A program made the translations under genes and the position numbers. Below the pieces are notes generated by a model. The model ran no database searches and had not been told where the DNA came from. It saw only the letters and a list, made by a program, of their open reading frames with translations. Shown here one piece after another: positions 18,154-28,371 of a DNA stretch of 61,751 bases (position 1 is its first letter; every line of letters begins with the position of its first letter). Source of the stretch: Martensiomyces pterosporus (taxonomy: Eukaryota > Kickxellomycota > Kickxellomycetes > Kickxellales > Kickxellaceae); the NCBI GenBank assembly GCA_025201845.1, contig MU604014.1:10036-71786 (forward strand), written 5' to 3'.

Positions 18154-19974
18154 TCACTTCCTCCTAGTGTGGTACCCCGTGTGCTGGGGACAAGGAGCAG
18201 ATGACGTCGGCTGCGAGACAATCTGGATCTGAGTGCCCGGGCACTGGGGGGTCTGCAGCTGGCCGCCAAAGGTGTCCAAGGCCCACAGCAAGACGCCGTT
18301 GGTCCACCCAAACCCAGCCTGCACCGTGTACTCGCCGCCACCGCCTTCCTGGCCGATCAGCGTGCTGTTGAACTTTTCAAACATGTGGCCCGAGTCGCTC
18401 TCGCCAGGCAGCTGCGCCAGGACACGGGGGATGAATCCGCCGGTGTTGTACCAGCTGCAGAACACAGCGTCAACAAAGGTCTGCGCAAGCTGCGTGGCCA
18501 GCTGCGTGTGCCCCGTGTTCAGCGCTCCCTGCATCAGGACGTACTGCAGAGGAGGCCACACCATGGGCCAGTCCCACTGCTGCCCGCTGTTGGTCAGCGT
18601 TGCTGGGATGCCACCTGGGTTGCTGGCGTAGACGCTGGCCAGGTACTTGAATGCCTTTGCCGATCCACCTGCAGGCGCCTCCTTGCCAAACGACCAGTAG
18701 GGCCACAGCGCGGCCGGCGAGAAGACAGTCGACTGGCGATTGTCCTCCAGAACGTAGTCGTAGAACAGACCTGATTCCTTGTTGTAAAACACGCTCTCCA
18801 TTGCCTGGCGTCTCTTCTCTGCCAACTGCGCAAACTCGGCACCCGCGCCATCGCCGCTAACCAGGCAGTCAAACGACGAGATTGCCTGCTCGACCTGGTA
18901 CAGGATCGCGTTGAGCTCGACGGGCACCACCTGGCGCGTTCGAATGCCATACAGGAGCTTGTCCGCTGGCGCCGCCGGATCCCGTACCCATCGAGTGCTA
19001 TAGTCCCACCCCGTCTCTGCGCCCGTCGCCATATCGGCATAGATAGCAGCCTGTCTGGCCGGATCGCTAGTGGCGTTGTGCGCCAACTCGTAGTCATCCG
19101 TGTAGGACTCGGGGCGCGGCTGGTCGGTATCAACGATATAGCGGCTCAGCGTGACAGGTGCCGAGCCACTGCCTGGCTTGTCAATGACGATAGTGTGGTT
19201 GGCTTGCCAGTACGCGTGCTCCTTCTTCAGAAGCGGCAGGACCTCCTGCACAAACGCCCTGTCTCCCGTGTGCTCGTAGTAGATCTTGACCATCAGAGTG
19301 AGGAACGGCGGCTGGGAGCGATCCAGATAGTACATGCGGGCGCCGTTGGGCACAAACCCGTACTTGTCCACAAGATCCAGGAGATCGCGGATGTTCGACT
19401 GTGCCTTCTCCACCAGCCCGGACCTTAGCAGGCCCTCCAGGGTAAAATATGTATCCCAGTAGTAGATCTCGCGAAATCTCCCCCCAGGCACAACAAAGTG
19501 GTACTTGAGGGGCAGCATCGATGAGACGCAGCCTGCACACAGCTGCGTCAAATCCTGTTCGCGGATCAGCGTGCTCCAGTACCCATTCACCGTCGAGCCG
19601 TAGGCACGGAGGAGGGGGTTCTTGATGTTCTGGAGGAACGGCGGGTTGGGGTTGAGCTCCGTGAGGTTGACGGGCCTCAGCTCGCTGCCTTCTTCGCCAA
19701 AATAGGTGTCGACGAACGTCTTGATGTCGGCGCGGGAGGCGTTCCTGCCCCCGATCTTGGCAAATGCTTGGAGGACGGCGGATTCGGGCTGCGTCGTGGG
19801 CTTGTCGACAAAGGTCTTGTCATCGGGATACAGTTTGGCCATCTGGACCGCGTGGAGGAGGTCGCCCTCGCAGTAGATCTGCGAGCTGCACGGGCCCTTG
19901 GCCTCTGCACCCAGATGGGAGATCGAGGAGAGGGCGGCGATGGCAGCGAGGCTCCAGCTGAAACATGTGCGCAT
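18154..19974 (-). CDS. secreted trehalase (GH37)
   Basis: A 606-residue glycoside hydrolase family 37 trehalase, which splits trehalose into two glucose molecules. Signature 1 reads 'PGGRFREIYYWDTYF' (about residues 163-177) and signature 2 'QWDWPMVWPP' (about 462-471). 'CEGDLLHAVQ', 'DKTFVDKP' and the Gly-rich 'GGGGEYTVQAGFGWTNG' near the end are also family features. A signal peptide (about residues 1-25) and no cytosolic regulatory extension mark it as the extracellular or cell-wall form, unlike the calcium/PKA-regulated neutral trehalases of yeasts. Several N-glycosylation sequons are visible. Regulation may involve the 39-bp tandem repeat directly upstream. The C-terminal 25 residues are not conserved, and a donor-like GTGAGT at the stop leaves the exact end open. 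Confidence 0.95.
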   Translation of the reverse strand: MRTCFSWSLAAIAALSSISHLGAEAKGPCSSQIYCEGDLLHAVQMAKLYPDDKTFVDKPTTQPESAVLQAFAKIGGRNASRADIKTFVDTYFGEEGSELRPVNLTELNPNPPFLQNIKNPLLRAYGSTVNGYWSTLIREQDLTQLCAGCVSSMLPLKYHFVVPGGRFREIYYWDTYFTLEGLLRSGLVEKAQSNIRDLLDLVDKYGFVPNGARMYYLDRSQPPFLTLMVKIYYEHTGDRAFVQEVLPLLKKEHAYWQANHTIVIDKPGSGSAPVTLSRYIVDTDQPRPESYTDDYELAHNATSDPARQAAIYADMATGAETGWDYSTRWVRDPAAPADKLLYGIRTRQVVPVELNAILYQVEQAISSFDCLVSGDGAGAEFAQLAEKRRQAMESVFYNKESGLFYDYVLEDNRQSTVFSPAALWPYWSFGKEAPAGGSAKAFKYLASVYASNPGGIPATLTNSGQQWDWPMVWPPLQYVLMQGALNTGHTQLATQLAQTFVDAVFCSWYNTGGFIPRVLAQLPGESDSGHMFEKFNSTLIGQEGGGGEYTVQAGFGWTNGVLLWALDTFGGQLQTPQCPGTQIQIVSQPTSSAPCPQHTGYHTRRK

Positions 19975-20177
19975 GGTTAAGCGAGGCCGGTAGATTACAG
20001 CAAAATGAAGTAAGGAATATCAGAACTGAAGAGGGTGCTTGTTCGCTTGTCGAAAACGAGCAGGCGGTGTATTAGAGCTGCTGCGAGGAACTGAAGAGAA
20101 CCCAGAAAGTAGAAGACGGCGGCGATGGCAATGCAGTAAATGCACAGATTCCTCTGAGCACTGCTTCGCCTTCTGCC

Positions 20178-20185
20178 TATTTATC
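20178..20185 (-). promoter_or_regulatory. TATA-like element of trehalase
   Basis: The minus strand reads GATAAATA about 205 bases before the trehalase ATG. It is bordered immediately upstream by the 39-bp tandem repeat. Confidence 0.35.
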
Positions 20186-20190
20186 CGTTT

Positions 20191-20276
20191 CGCTTGTCCC
20201 CCACTCCACGCCTACTCAGTCCCCACATTCGCTTGTCCCCCACTCCACGCCTACTCAGTCCCCACATTCGCTTGTC
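20191..20276. repeat. 39-bp tandem repeat, 2.2 copies, in the trehalase promoter
   Basis: Two perfect copies (20191-20229 and 20230-20268) are followed by a partial third. On the trehalase strand each unit carries GTGGGG-type cores, which fit the SYGGRG consensus of Mig1/CreA carbon repressors. The array sits directly upstream of a TATA-like box of the trehalase gene. Confidence 0.9.
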
Positions 20277-21119
20277 TGCGCTCTCCCCCTATGTGAACCG
20301 AATCCCCGTGCCCAATGTAGCGAAAGCTGCGCATTCAGCAAGCATATTTTTCTATTATTTTGTGTCTGATGTCCACCAGCACAGGGCTTCATGGTCGCAT
20401 GTTGCTTGGGCTTGTGTTTTAGAGCGGATGGCGGGGGTGCCAAGGATCAACCAATGCGCATCTTTTCGGTGGCAACGACTAGGACAGAATGGAAGATGCG
20501 CCCTCCTCTTTGTTTGCATGCTGGCCTGAGACAACAGCAAATCTGTGCGTAATGAGGAAAGTCCGGCCGCACTTGCACCAGCCAGCGGATGCACACTGCG
20601 CGGCTCCAGCAGTCAACTGACATTTGCATCCAAGGACAATGCAGCCGCACTCCCCCACGGCAGGAACAGGGCTGCAACAGCGCCTTCTGTCACATTTGTG
20701 GCCGGTAGGACAAGCAGATAGGGCGCAAATCCAGCTAGTGCTTTCCTAGCAGCCAAGAGCAGCGCATGACCATTACGCAACTAGGGGCAGCTAGTGATCT
20801 GCGCACACCTCGCGTGACAGCAGGACAATCGCTTCGCCTTGTGCATCTGCGCACTCGCCTCATTATTTGTTTCCACCAGTTTGCGACAACCAAAAGCAGC
20901 ATATTTTTGTGCACACAAGCATATATTGAGAAGAGCAGGGAGGGAGGGACGCTCGGATTGGGGCCAGAAACGCCGAGCTGTGGACCACAGCCGCGACAGG
21001 GCGACATGCGCATTCTGCCGCTTGCAAAGTGGGATGATCGTCTGTTTGCGGCCAGAGCGAAATATGCAGAGTCGGGCATGGGCACATCATGGCCAGGTAG
21101 CGTCAAGCTTTTGTCTGTA

Positions 21120-23060
21120 TCACTCAGCATCTGGTGCTGCTTCTTTTTGTCCGTCGCTCGCTTTGGCAAGCTCGGTGTTTTCCAGCTCCCCCATGTCGAT
21201 GATGCTTGCTGGTCTCACATCTTTCTTCGCGTCAAACACCTGCTCTTCGACCAGGTTCTGCAACAGCGGGAGCAGCCTGTGGTACGCCGTAGCCCACACC
21301 GACGCATCGCCGAATGTGTCCTGCGACGGCTCCAGGAGCAGCCTCTGGATCCCGCCAAATCCCCCCGGCCTGGGCTGAAGCGCCCATGCAGCTCTCCGCA
21401 TCTCCCAGAAAAGGCCCTCGCACCACTCAGGTGTGGCATTCCGCGCACAGTTCACGCTGAGCTCAAACGGGTCCTCAATGGCCAGCAAGCGGAGATCGCT
21501 GCGCCACTGCGTGGGCAGGGACAGGTACATGGCCGGCTCGGGCACCTGCAGCTCGTACAGCCACGACCGCGGTATGCCAGCGCTGCCCAGGCGTGGCGAC
21601 ACGACATTGCGCATGGGGTCGAATTCGCACCCGTAGTACCGGAAGAACTCGTACAATAGCTTCGGTGCCGAGTGCTTGTTGGGGCTTTTCCATTCGCTGA
21701 TGAACTTGCCACCAAGAAAGTACGCCCGCTTCCCGTCAACACGCCAGTCAGGGAGTGGGTTCCGTGTTTGGATGCACTGGATGACGCTGCCAGAGCCTCT
21801 CTCGCTCGTGGCGTCGGCTATGCTCGCGCCGTACAGGCTGTGGACCTCGTCGGCGTTGCTCTGGATCCTCGCCAGCCTTTTCCACCCGGCCTGATTAATC
21901 ACCGCGGTGTTGACGAGCTGGAGTGGCGGAACCACTCGGCGGCTGATCAGGAATGCGATGCCCATCATCATCAGCCCGTACGAGTTGAGCGTGTTGTGGT
22001 CCGTAATTCCCCTTGCCTTGCCCCACAGCTTCAGCACCAGGAGCACCTGCCGCACCCGCGGGTCCATGTCGACGTAGGTAGCGATCAGCTTGCTCTTAGC
22101 CGCACCCATACTGCCATTCAGCGAGATATCGCCATCTAGCACCTGCCCGCTATGGCACCTGTAAGTGAATTTGATAATCGGCACTCTGGCATGGCTCACC
22201 TTGACGACCAGCTCGAATTTCCTGTGGCAGCGCATAGCATAGGCCAGCCTATTGAAGAACCTCGTATATGCCACCTCGGGGTTCTTGTCCGGCACACGCA
22301 CGGTGACCATGATATCGACATCGCTGCTGTTCGTGCACATGTTGTAGACGCGGGACCCAAACAGACTGGCGTATACCTTGCCCTTGGGGTTTGCCTTCCG
22401 GCCGAGCCTGCATATCAGGGCCACCAGATGATCCACCTCTTGCTTGTTCTCCCTGGATGGCTCGAGATCGCAGAGCCTGGCCACGAGCTCGGCGTCTAGC
22501 TTGGCCTGCTCGCCCTTGCTGATTGCCATTGGGCAGTCCTTGAGGTAGTCGAAAGGCGGCAGGTACTTTGGGAGCTGCACCCGCCGTCGCTCATTGTAGT
22601 ACTTGTCCAAGAGATCGCGGGCTCCAGGCACCTGCTGCACCACCCACCCATCCGCCTCAGTGGCAGCAGCCGACTCCCCATATCTCTCCCCCTCCGCTTC
22701 CTTTTCTTTTGCTGTGTGCTCGATCGACTCTGCGCTCAAGTGCTTCGCCGAGATGATGTGTTGCGGCACTCGCCGCTTGTCTTCGATTGCCAACCTCAGC
22801 AAAGACTCTGTGACGTGCTCCATGCCCGCATTCTTCCGCAGCTCCTCGGCTACCTTGCCAAGGGGCATGCTGCGTTTGGCATCCTTTTCGTCCATGAACG
22901 GGCTCCTGGATTTGGTGGCCATGCGCTCAACGATGGTTGAAGTCATGGCCAGCATGGCGTGGTCCTGATCCAACGCCGCCAGGGCCACCTTTTTGGCCTT
23001 CACCGCATTGAAGACACTGCCGATATAGGGGAACCGCTTGATCCCCGAGCGCGCCAGCAT
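21120..23060 (-). CDS. non-canonical poly(A)/terminal uridylyl transferase (Cid1/TUT family)
   Basis: A 646-residue nucleotidyltransferase. The polymerase-beta-type core reads 'LFGSRVYNMCTNSSDVDIMV' (about residues 232-251), giving the GS motif and two metal-binding Asp. The third Asp is in 'LDGDISLNGSMG'. 'DPRVRQVLLVLKLWGKARGI' follows as in Cid1 and other TUTs. 'HSAPKLLYEFFRYYGCEFDP' is the PAP-associated domain. Such enzymes add A or U tails to RNA. The N-terminal ~170 residues are basic, with 'MLARSGIKRFPYIGSV' at the start, which could be mitochondrial targeting; this is inference. The first ATG (23060) is chosen; an in-frame non-ATG extension upstream is ignored. No RNA-recognition domain is seen. 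Confidence 0.9.
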   Translation of the reverse strand: MLARSGIKRFPYIGSVFNAVKAKKVALAALDQDHAMLAMTSTIVERMATKSRSPFMDEKDAKRSMPLGKVAEELRKNAGMEHVTESLLRLAIEDKRRVPQHIISAKHLSAESIEHTAKEKEAEGERYGESAAATEADGWVVQQVPGARDLLDKYYNERRRVQLPKYLPPFDYLKDCPMAISKGEQAKLDAELVARLCDLEPSRENKQEVDHLVALICRLGRKANPKGKVYASLFGSRVYNMCTNSSDVDIMVTVRVPDKNPEVAYTRFFNRLAYAMRCHRKFELVVKVSHARVPIIKFTYRCHSGQVLDGDISLNGSMGAAKSKLIATYVDMDPRVRQVLLVLKLWGKARGITDHNTLNSYGLMMMGIAFLISRRVVPPLQLVNTAVINQAGWKRLARIQSNADEVHSLYGASIADATSERGSGSVIQCIQTRNPLPDWRVDGKRAYFLGGKFISEWKSPNKHSAPKLLYEFFRYYGCEFDPMRNVVSPRLGSAGIPRSWLYELQVPEPAMYLSLPTQWRSDLRLLAIEDPFELSVNCARNATPEWCEGLFWEMRRAAWALQPRPGGFGGIQRLLLEPSQDTFGDASVWATAYHRLLPLLQNLVEEQVFDAKKDVRPASIIDMGELENTELAKASDGQKEAAPDAE

Positions 23061-24129
23061 GCCGTTCTTCAGTGACGCCGCCGTCCAAGCGAAAAGGGGG
23101 AGGGGTACGTGCAAGGCGAGCGACTAGGGTGTTTGCGTAAACCAGAGCCCTACAGCGAAGCCGGGAAACAAGAGAGGGCCACAGGACTGGAAACGCACAG
23201 GCGATCTCTAATTATGGAAATCACGGGCTCTGGCGCAGGATCACCCGCGATTTGATCCAGCGTGATTCGGTGCCAACACGAGCGACAGTGCTCCACGCAC
23301 TTGCGCGGGCGCGAGGATTCGCGCAGCGGGTGCAGAGCCAGCCCCAAGGTAAGGGTCCAGATCAATGGAGCGATTGCCATCGGAGGTGACGCGCCCAAGC
23401 AAGGGTCACCAACAGCGGTGGGCTCAGCCCCCACGCGCAAAGAAGCAGGGTCTCAAGGAGAGACAAAAGGCAGGTGTGCACTGGCCAATTGCAAGCTTGA
23501 GTTCGTCTATCGGGGTGTGCGCAGACGTGCGAGGGGAGATGTGACGTATGCATGTGGATAATGCAACCTAGAAATAACAAAGCACACCACATGGGCGAGG
23601 CAGGCAGCGGACATGAGCGTCCGATTTTACACAGTACGCTCTTGCGCAAGCCGGCTCCATTCCTGAACATGCTGCGGTGCATGGAGCAGGGGGCAGGGAG
23701 AGCAGGCGCCCGGCGCTGTCCTGTAGATGCAATTGGGCACAAGTGTGGGAAAGAATGGGTGTATGGCTCAATCTGCTGCATACATGGGCTGCTTTGGCGC
23801 GGTCAATCCCTCCCCCTCGATACTGCCCTTGATTGCCTAGTGATGGTGCCTGTTTCCGCCCAGTCAGATACCACACCTTCCTTGTGACTCAGCACAGTTT
23901 CTCCGCTGCAGCGAATATTCGCCAAGCGCCTCGCCCTTTATCAGTATCTCGAGTCCTCTCCTTCCTCCCGCCCCTCGCCTTCTCTTTCCGCATTAAGTAA
24001 TCGCGCTCCTCCTCCACCTCCTCCTCCACCTCCTCCTCTTCATTTATTTGAGCTGCGCTACATAGTGGGCACCGCAAAACCGCGCCCCTTCCTCGAGCCT
24101 TTGTATATCCGTTTCTCTAGACAAGCGAA
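23061..24129. other. divergent promoter region TUT / alpha-arrestin
   Basis: About 1.07 kb. A CCTCCT/CCACCT microsatellite lies at about 24007-24040 in the leader of the arrestin gene. No gene seen. Confidence 0.5.
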
Positions 24130-25749
24130 ATGGCTGCTGCTGTCTCCCCACTCCCCTCGTCCGCAGTCGACATGCTGTCTCCGCCCGCAGCAACAAGCCC
24201 CGCCAGCGAACAGGCTCTGCCGCAGGATCTCGACGAGCCAACCTTCATCCCCGTAGTCAACATTCCGGGGAGCAAGAAGCTCGAGCTGCTGGTGTCCCTC
24301 GTCGAAAACCCCGTTGTCGTGCGTGGCAACCAGCCCAGCGTGGTCGTCAGGGGGCACGTCACCGTGCTTTCGCGCGAAGTCCAGAAAGCCCGCGCGATCA
24401 CAGTCCAGCTGCACGGCACCAAGACCCTGCTGAACGACCAGCAGATGGGCAGCACGGGCATGGCCAAGACGACCATCGTCAAGCTCGAAAGGACCATGAA
24501 CACCAGCACCGCCCCCGGCTCCAGCGAGAGGTGCGCCGTGGGTACCTACAAGCTGCCCTTCGAGTTTGTCCTCGACAAGGACACCCCTCCCACCCTGCAT
24601 GTGCCCCGGTGCGACATCGAGTACACGGTGACGGCGACGCTGAGCAAGCAGGCATCGGCGCCGTATCTGAAGCTGATCCCGCACAAGTCGGTCAAGGCGC
24701 AGAAAGAGCTGACCATAGTGAGGTATGCGGGCACGGGAGCGGACCCTACCGACTTCCTCAGCCAGCTAAAGGCCGTGGTGAAGGTCGGCACCCTGGGGTC
24801 GAACAAGAATGGCGCCGGCGCACTGCCCTACCGCATCAGCATGGATAGGAATGTGGCGGCACCCGGTGACCTTGTGGGCTTTAGGCTGGATATCTACCCG
24901 CCTGGGCTGATGCCCGACTTCAGCCGCGGCGAGTTCGCTGCATTGGCCAACATTGCCGGCGAGGCGAGTCGGGAGGGCCACAACGACGGCGAGGACAGAG
25001 ACGAGTACGCGTCGGACAACGACAACAACGAAGACGAGGACGAGGACGAAGACGAGCAACCTGCGAACCACACTCCCACTGCCAATCTCATTGACGCTGC
25101 AGCGACTGCCGATACTATGTCGCCCAATACTAACAGCGGCATGGTGAGCGACGCCAACGACGACTCCGAGCCACAGGGCGACGAGCATGGGTCGGATTCC
25201 GTGCCTGTCGCACGCACAAACCCCATAGACCGTCCCCCAACGTACGCCTCGAACCGCAACAGCAGCGCGCACAACAACTGGTCCGTCATCGCCGCCGCTG
25301 CCATCGCCGGCAAGAAGACCGACGTGACTGCATACAAGGTGCGCGCCAAGTTCGTGCAGCGCGTTTGCTACCTCACGGACCACGACCTGGTCGCCGACAC
25401 AGCCGATGACGTCTATCTGTTCTGGACCAAGCGTGTGCTGACGAAGGAGAAGGTGTCTAACATGCTGGACCTCACCCCGGTCATCAACGGCACGCCGCTG
25501 AAGCTCGAGTGGACCATGCCCATTCCGAACAACCTGCAGTGCGATACGCTGACGACGGATATCCAGGTGCGCTACGACATCTTTGTGGACTTCTTCCCGA
25601 GAGAGCACAGGAGCGGGTCGTCGGGAAAGGCGCTTAAGGACATGGTGTCGAGAGTCAACAACGAGTGTGTGTCGTCCAGGCTGCCCCTGCGCACCATCCC
25701 CGTCTCTATCTCGAGCCTGCTGGCCAACCCGCCATCCTATGCCAACTGA
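24130..25749 (+). CDS. alpha-arrestin with two PY motifs
   Basis: A 539-residue arrestin-fold protein. The arrestin N part spans about residues 45-210 ('LELLVSLVENPVVVRGNQP', 'ITVQLHGTKTLL', 'GTYKLPFEFVLDKDTPPTL' and 'CDIEYTVTATLSK'). The arrestin C part resumes about 235-530, split by an acidic, low-complexity insertion (about 285-380) with a Glu/Asp run near 303-312. Two PPxY motifs, PPTY at about 369-372 and PPSY at about 534-537, would bind WW domains of a Nedd4/Rsp5 ubiquitin ligase. The expected role is therefore an adaptor for ubiquitination and endocytosis of plasma-membrane transporters. The start follows a CT-rich leader. Cargo cannot be told. Confidence 0.9.
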   Translation: MAAAVSPLPSSAVDMLSPPAATSPASEQALPQDLDEPTFIPVVNIPGSKKLELLVSLVENPVVVRGNQPSVVVRGHVTVLSREVQKARAITVQLHGTKTLLNDQQMGSTGMAKTTIVKLERTMNTSTAPGSSERCAVGTYKLPFEFVLDKDTPPTLHVPRCDIEYTVTATLSKQASAPYLKLIPHKSVKAQKELTIVRYAGTGADPTDFLSQLKAVVKVGTLGSNKNGAGALPYRISMDRNVAAPGDLVGFRLDIYPPGLMPDFSRGEFAALANIAGEASREGHNDGEDRDEYASDNDNNEDEDEDEDEQPANHTPTANLIDAAATADTMSPNTNSGMVSDANDDSEPQGDEHGSDSVPVARTNPIDRPPTYASNRNSSAHNNWSVIAAAAIAGKKTDVTAYKVRAKFVQRVCYLTDHDLVADTADDVYLFWTKRVLTKEKVSNMLDLTPVINGTPLKLEWTMPIPNNLQCDTLTTDIQVRYDIFVDFFPREHRSGSSGKALKDMVSRVNNECVSSRLPLRTIPVSISSLLANPPSYAN

Positions 25750-26204
25750 GGCAGGCGCACTCCCTTCTTCTTTCCTGTATCCTCCTTTCCGTTCTGCTCT
25801 TCCTGTTTTCCGCTTCTCTGCTGTAGCTATCAACACCAACACTTACAAATCATGCATATTGCCAAGAAAAGACCTGCCATCAGATGTCAATCGCGCCACC
25901 CAGTATTCACGTGACTGTGCCCTTAGATCGCTTTGTCTTCGAGCCATGTTTATTAGAGCCCACGATAATTCGCTGGGTGCGAGCAGCGTGCAAAAAGCAC
26001 TCCTAGCCACTCGATCCCTTCCATACCTTCTTCACGTGACTGTGCCCCAGTATTCACGTGACTGTGCCCTTAGATCGCTTTGTCTTCGAGCCATGTTTAT
26101 TAGAGCCCACGATAATTCGCTGGGTGCGAGCAGCGTGCAAAAAGCACTTCTAGCCACTCGATCCCTCTCATGCTATTTTATTGATGCGTATCTAGAAGTT
26201 GGCA
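25750..26204. other. intergenic, arrestin 3' / clf1 promoter
   Basis: About 455 bp, more than half of it occupied by the duplicated 119-bp block described separately. The rest holds the 3' flank of the arrestin gene. Confidence 0.6.
25901..26166. repeat. 119-bp direct duplication with CACGTG palindromes upstream of clf1
   Basis: Copy 1 (25901-26019) and copy 2 (26048-26166) differ at a single position (cactcctag versus cacttctag). The 28-base spacer contains a third copy of the leading ttcacgtgactgtgcc motif. Each copy therefore brings a TCACGTGAC site, a bHLH-type E-box, three in all. The array ends 38 bases before the clf1 ATG. The near-identity suggests a recent or conversion-maintained duplication. 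Confidence 0.95.
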
Positions 26205-28371
26205 ATGAGCGACACCAGCAAACCAGGAGGATATGGCCAGAGCGGGCGGCCGCCAAAGGTATGTCAGCTTGCAGAGCTGCAGAAAGATGAAATGCAAATG
26301 CACAGCGTAGATAGCCGCTAATAGCGCTCTAAAAAAAAAACTGTTTTCTGTCGCTTTGCTCTGGTAGATCAAGAACAAGAATGCTGCTGCAGTGCAGATC
26401 ACCGCGGAGCAGCTGATCCGCGAAGCCTACGAGCGACAGGGCTCGGTGCAGAAGGCGCCGAGGCAAAAGGTCCTGGACGGCGAGGAGCTAGGCGACTACC
26501 AGATGCGCAAGCGCCGCGAGTACGAGTCGGCCCTCCAGCGCACGCGCACCAACATCGGCCAGTGGCTGCGGTACGCCAGCTGGGAGGAAAGCCAAAACGA
26601 AATCACCCGAGCCCGCTCCCTATACGAACGCGCCCTGGAGGTGGATGGCCGCAACCAGACGGTGTTTATCAAGTACGCAGAGATGGAAATGAAGCACAAG
26701 AACGTCAATTTGGCCCGCAACCTCTTCGATAGGGCAGTCACGCTGCTTCCTCGGGTTGCGCAGTTCTGGTACAGATACACGTATATGGAGGAGCTGCTGG
26801 GCAATGTAGAGGGCGCCAGGCAGATCTTTGATCGCTGGATGCAGTGGGAGCCCGAGGAGGCCGCGTGGTCGGCGTACATCAAGTTTGAGAAAAGATATGG
26901 GGAGACGGAAAATGCTCGCGCGATTTATGAGCGATTCGTGTATGTGCACCCGGAGCCAAAGACGTGGCTCAAGTGGGCCAAGTTCGAGGAGGAGCTGGAC
27001 GAGGTCGACCGCGTGCGCGAGGTCTTTGGCCTGGCAATCGACCGACTGGGGGAGGAGTTCATCGACCAGCACATCTTTATCTCGTTCGCCAAGTTCGAGA
27101 CAAAGCTGAAGGAATACGAGCGCGCACGGGCCATATACAAATACGCACTCGAGCGCCTGCCCAAATCAAAGTCCCAGGCCCTCTACAACCAGTACACCCT
27201 GTTTGAGAAGCAATATGGCGGCAAGGAGGAGATTGAAGATGTCGTCGTGACCAAGCGCAGGATGCAGTATGAGGAGGCGGTGAAGAGGGATGCGAGCGAT
27301 TACGATGCGTGGATTGACTACGGCAAGCTGGAGGAATCCACAGAGAACATCGAGCGCACGAGAGACGTCTACGAGCGTGCAATCGCCGAGTACCCTGCTG
27401 TGGCTGATAAGCGGCTGTGGGGCCGGTATATCTATCTGTGGCTGTTTTATGCGCTGTTTGAGGAGTGCCAGGCAAAGGACACCGAGAGGGCGCGGCAGGT
27501 GTATGTGGCGTGCGTGGGCCTCATTCCGCACAAAAAATTCACGTTTGCCAAGGTGTGGCTCCAGTACGCGTGGTTCGAGATCAGGCAGGAGAACCTGGCG
27601 GCGGCGCGCAAGGCCCTGGGCCGTGCAATTGGCATGTGTCCCAAGGACAAGCTGTTCCGCGGGTACATTGAGATGGAGCTGGAACTAAGGGAGTTCGACC
27701 GCGTGCGCACGCTATATGCCAAATACCTGGAGTTCAACCCCACAAGCTGCACTACGTGGGTGGAGTTTGCCAAGCTGGAAATAGCGCTGGGCGAGACAGA
27801 GCGGTGCAGGGCCCTGTTTGATATGGCCATTGAGCAGCCCACCCTGGATATGCCCGAGGTGCTGTGGAAGGCGTATATTGATTTTGAGTTCGATTTGGGC
27901 GAGTACGAGAAGACCCGAGCGCTGTACGAGCGCCTGCTGTCGCTGACGGACCATGTCAAGGTGTGGATCAGTCTTGCGCAGTTCGAGTGCACTGTGGCGA
28001 AGCACCGCCCTGAAGAAGAGACAGAGGACAACAATGGGGAGGTCCTTGCTGCTCGGGCGGTGTATGAGCGCGCATACAAGAAGCTGAAGGAGCTCGGGCA
28101 GAAGGAAGAGAGACTGGCGCTGCTGGAAGCTTGGCGCGAGGCCGAGGCCGATTCTTCTGGGAACGGGGGCGATGTCGGTCTTGTGGAGAAGAAGATGCCC
28201 AAGCGGGTGCGCAAGCGCAGAGAGCTGGACGACGGGTCGCTGGAGGAGTACTTTGACTACGTGTTTCCCGACGATGAAGAGCAAGGCTCCAGGTTTAAGC
28301 TGCTGGCGAAGGCGCACCTGTGGAAGCAGAAGGCGGCTCAACAGCAGCAGCAGCAGCAGCAGCAGGAGTAG
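26205..28371 (+). CDS. clf1: pre-mRNA splicing factor Clf1 / crooked-neck-like (HAT repeats), two exons
   Basis: Exon 1 26205-26258, intron 26259-26367 (109 bases, GTATGT...TAG), exon 2 26368-28371; 685 residues. Exon 1 encodes MSDTSKPGGYGQSGRPPK, and exon 2 starts IKNKNAAAVQITAEQLIREA, which is the conserved Clf1/CRNKL1 N-terminus. The rest is a long chain of HAT repeats with the Trp/Tyr...Ala pattern ('WLRYASWEESQNEITRARSL', 'WYRYTYMEELLGNVEGARQI' and so on), then 'FDYVFPDDEE', and an end in a poly-Gln tail. Length is close to yeast Clf1. It is a scaffold of the Prp19-associated spliceosome complex in the nucleus. A model limited to one open frame would start at a GTG and lose the first 26 residues. 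Confidence 0.96.

Larger units (their letters stand above)
19975..21119. other. trehalase promoter region and TUT-gene 3' flank
   Basis: About 1.15 kb. Apart from the tandem repeat and TATA-like site described separately, no gene is supported. The open frames here lack domains. Confidence 0.5.

Noticed and set aside
24766..25842. 358-codon minus-strand open frame
   Set aside because: Antisense of the arrestin gene.
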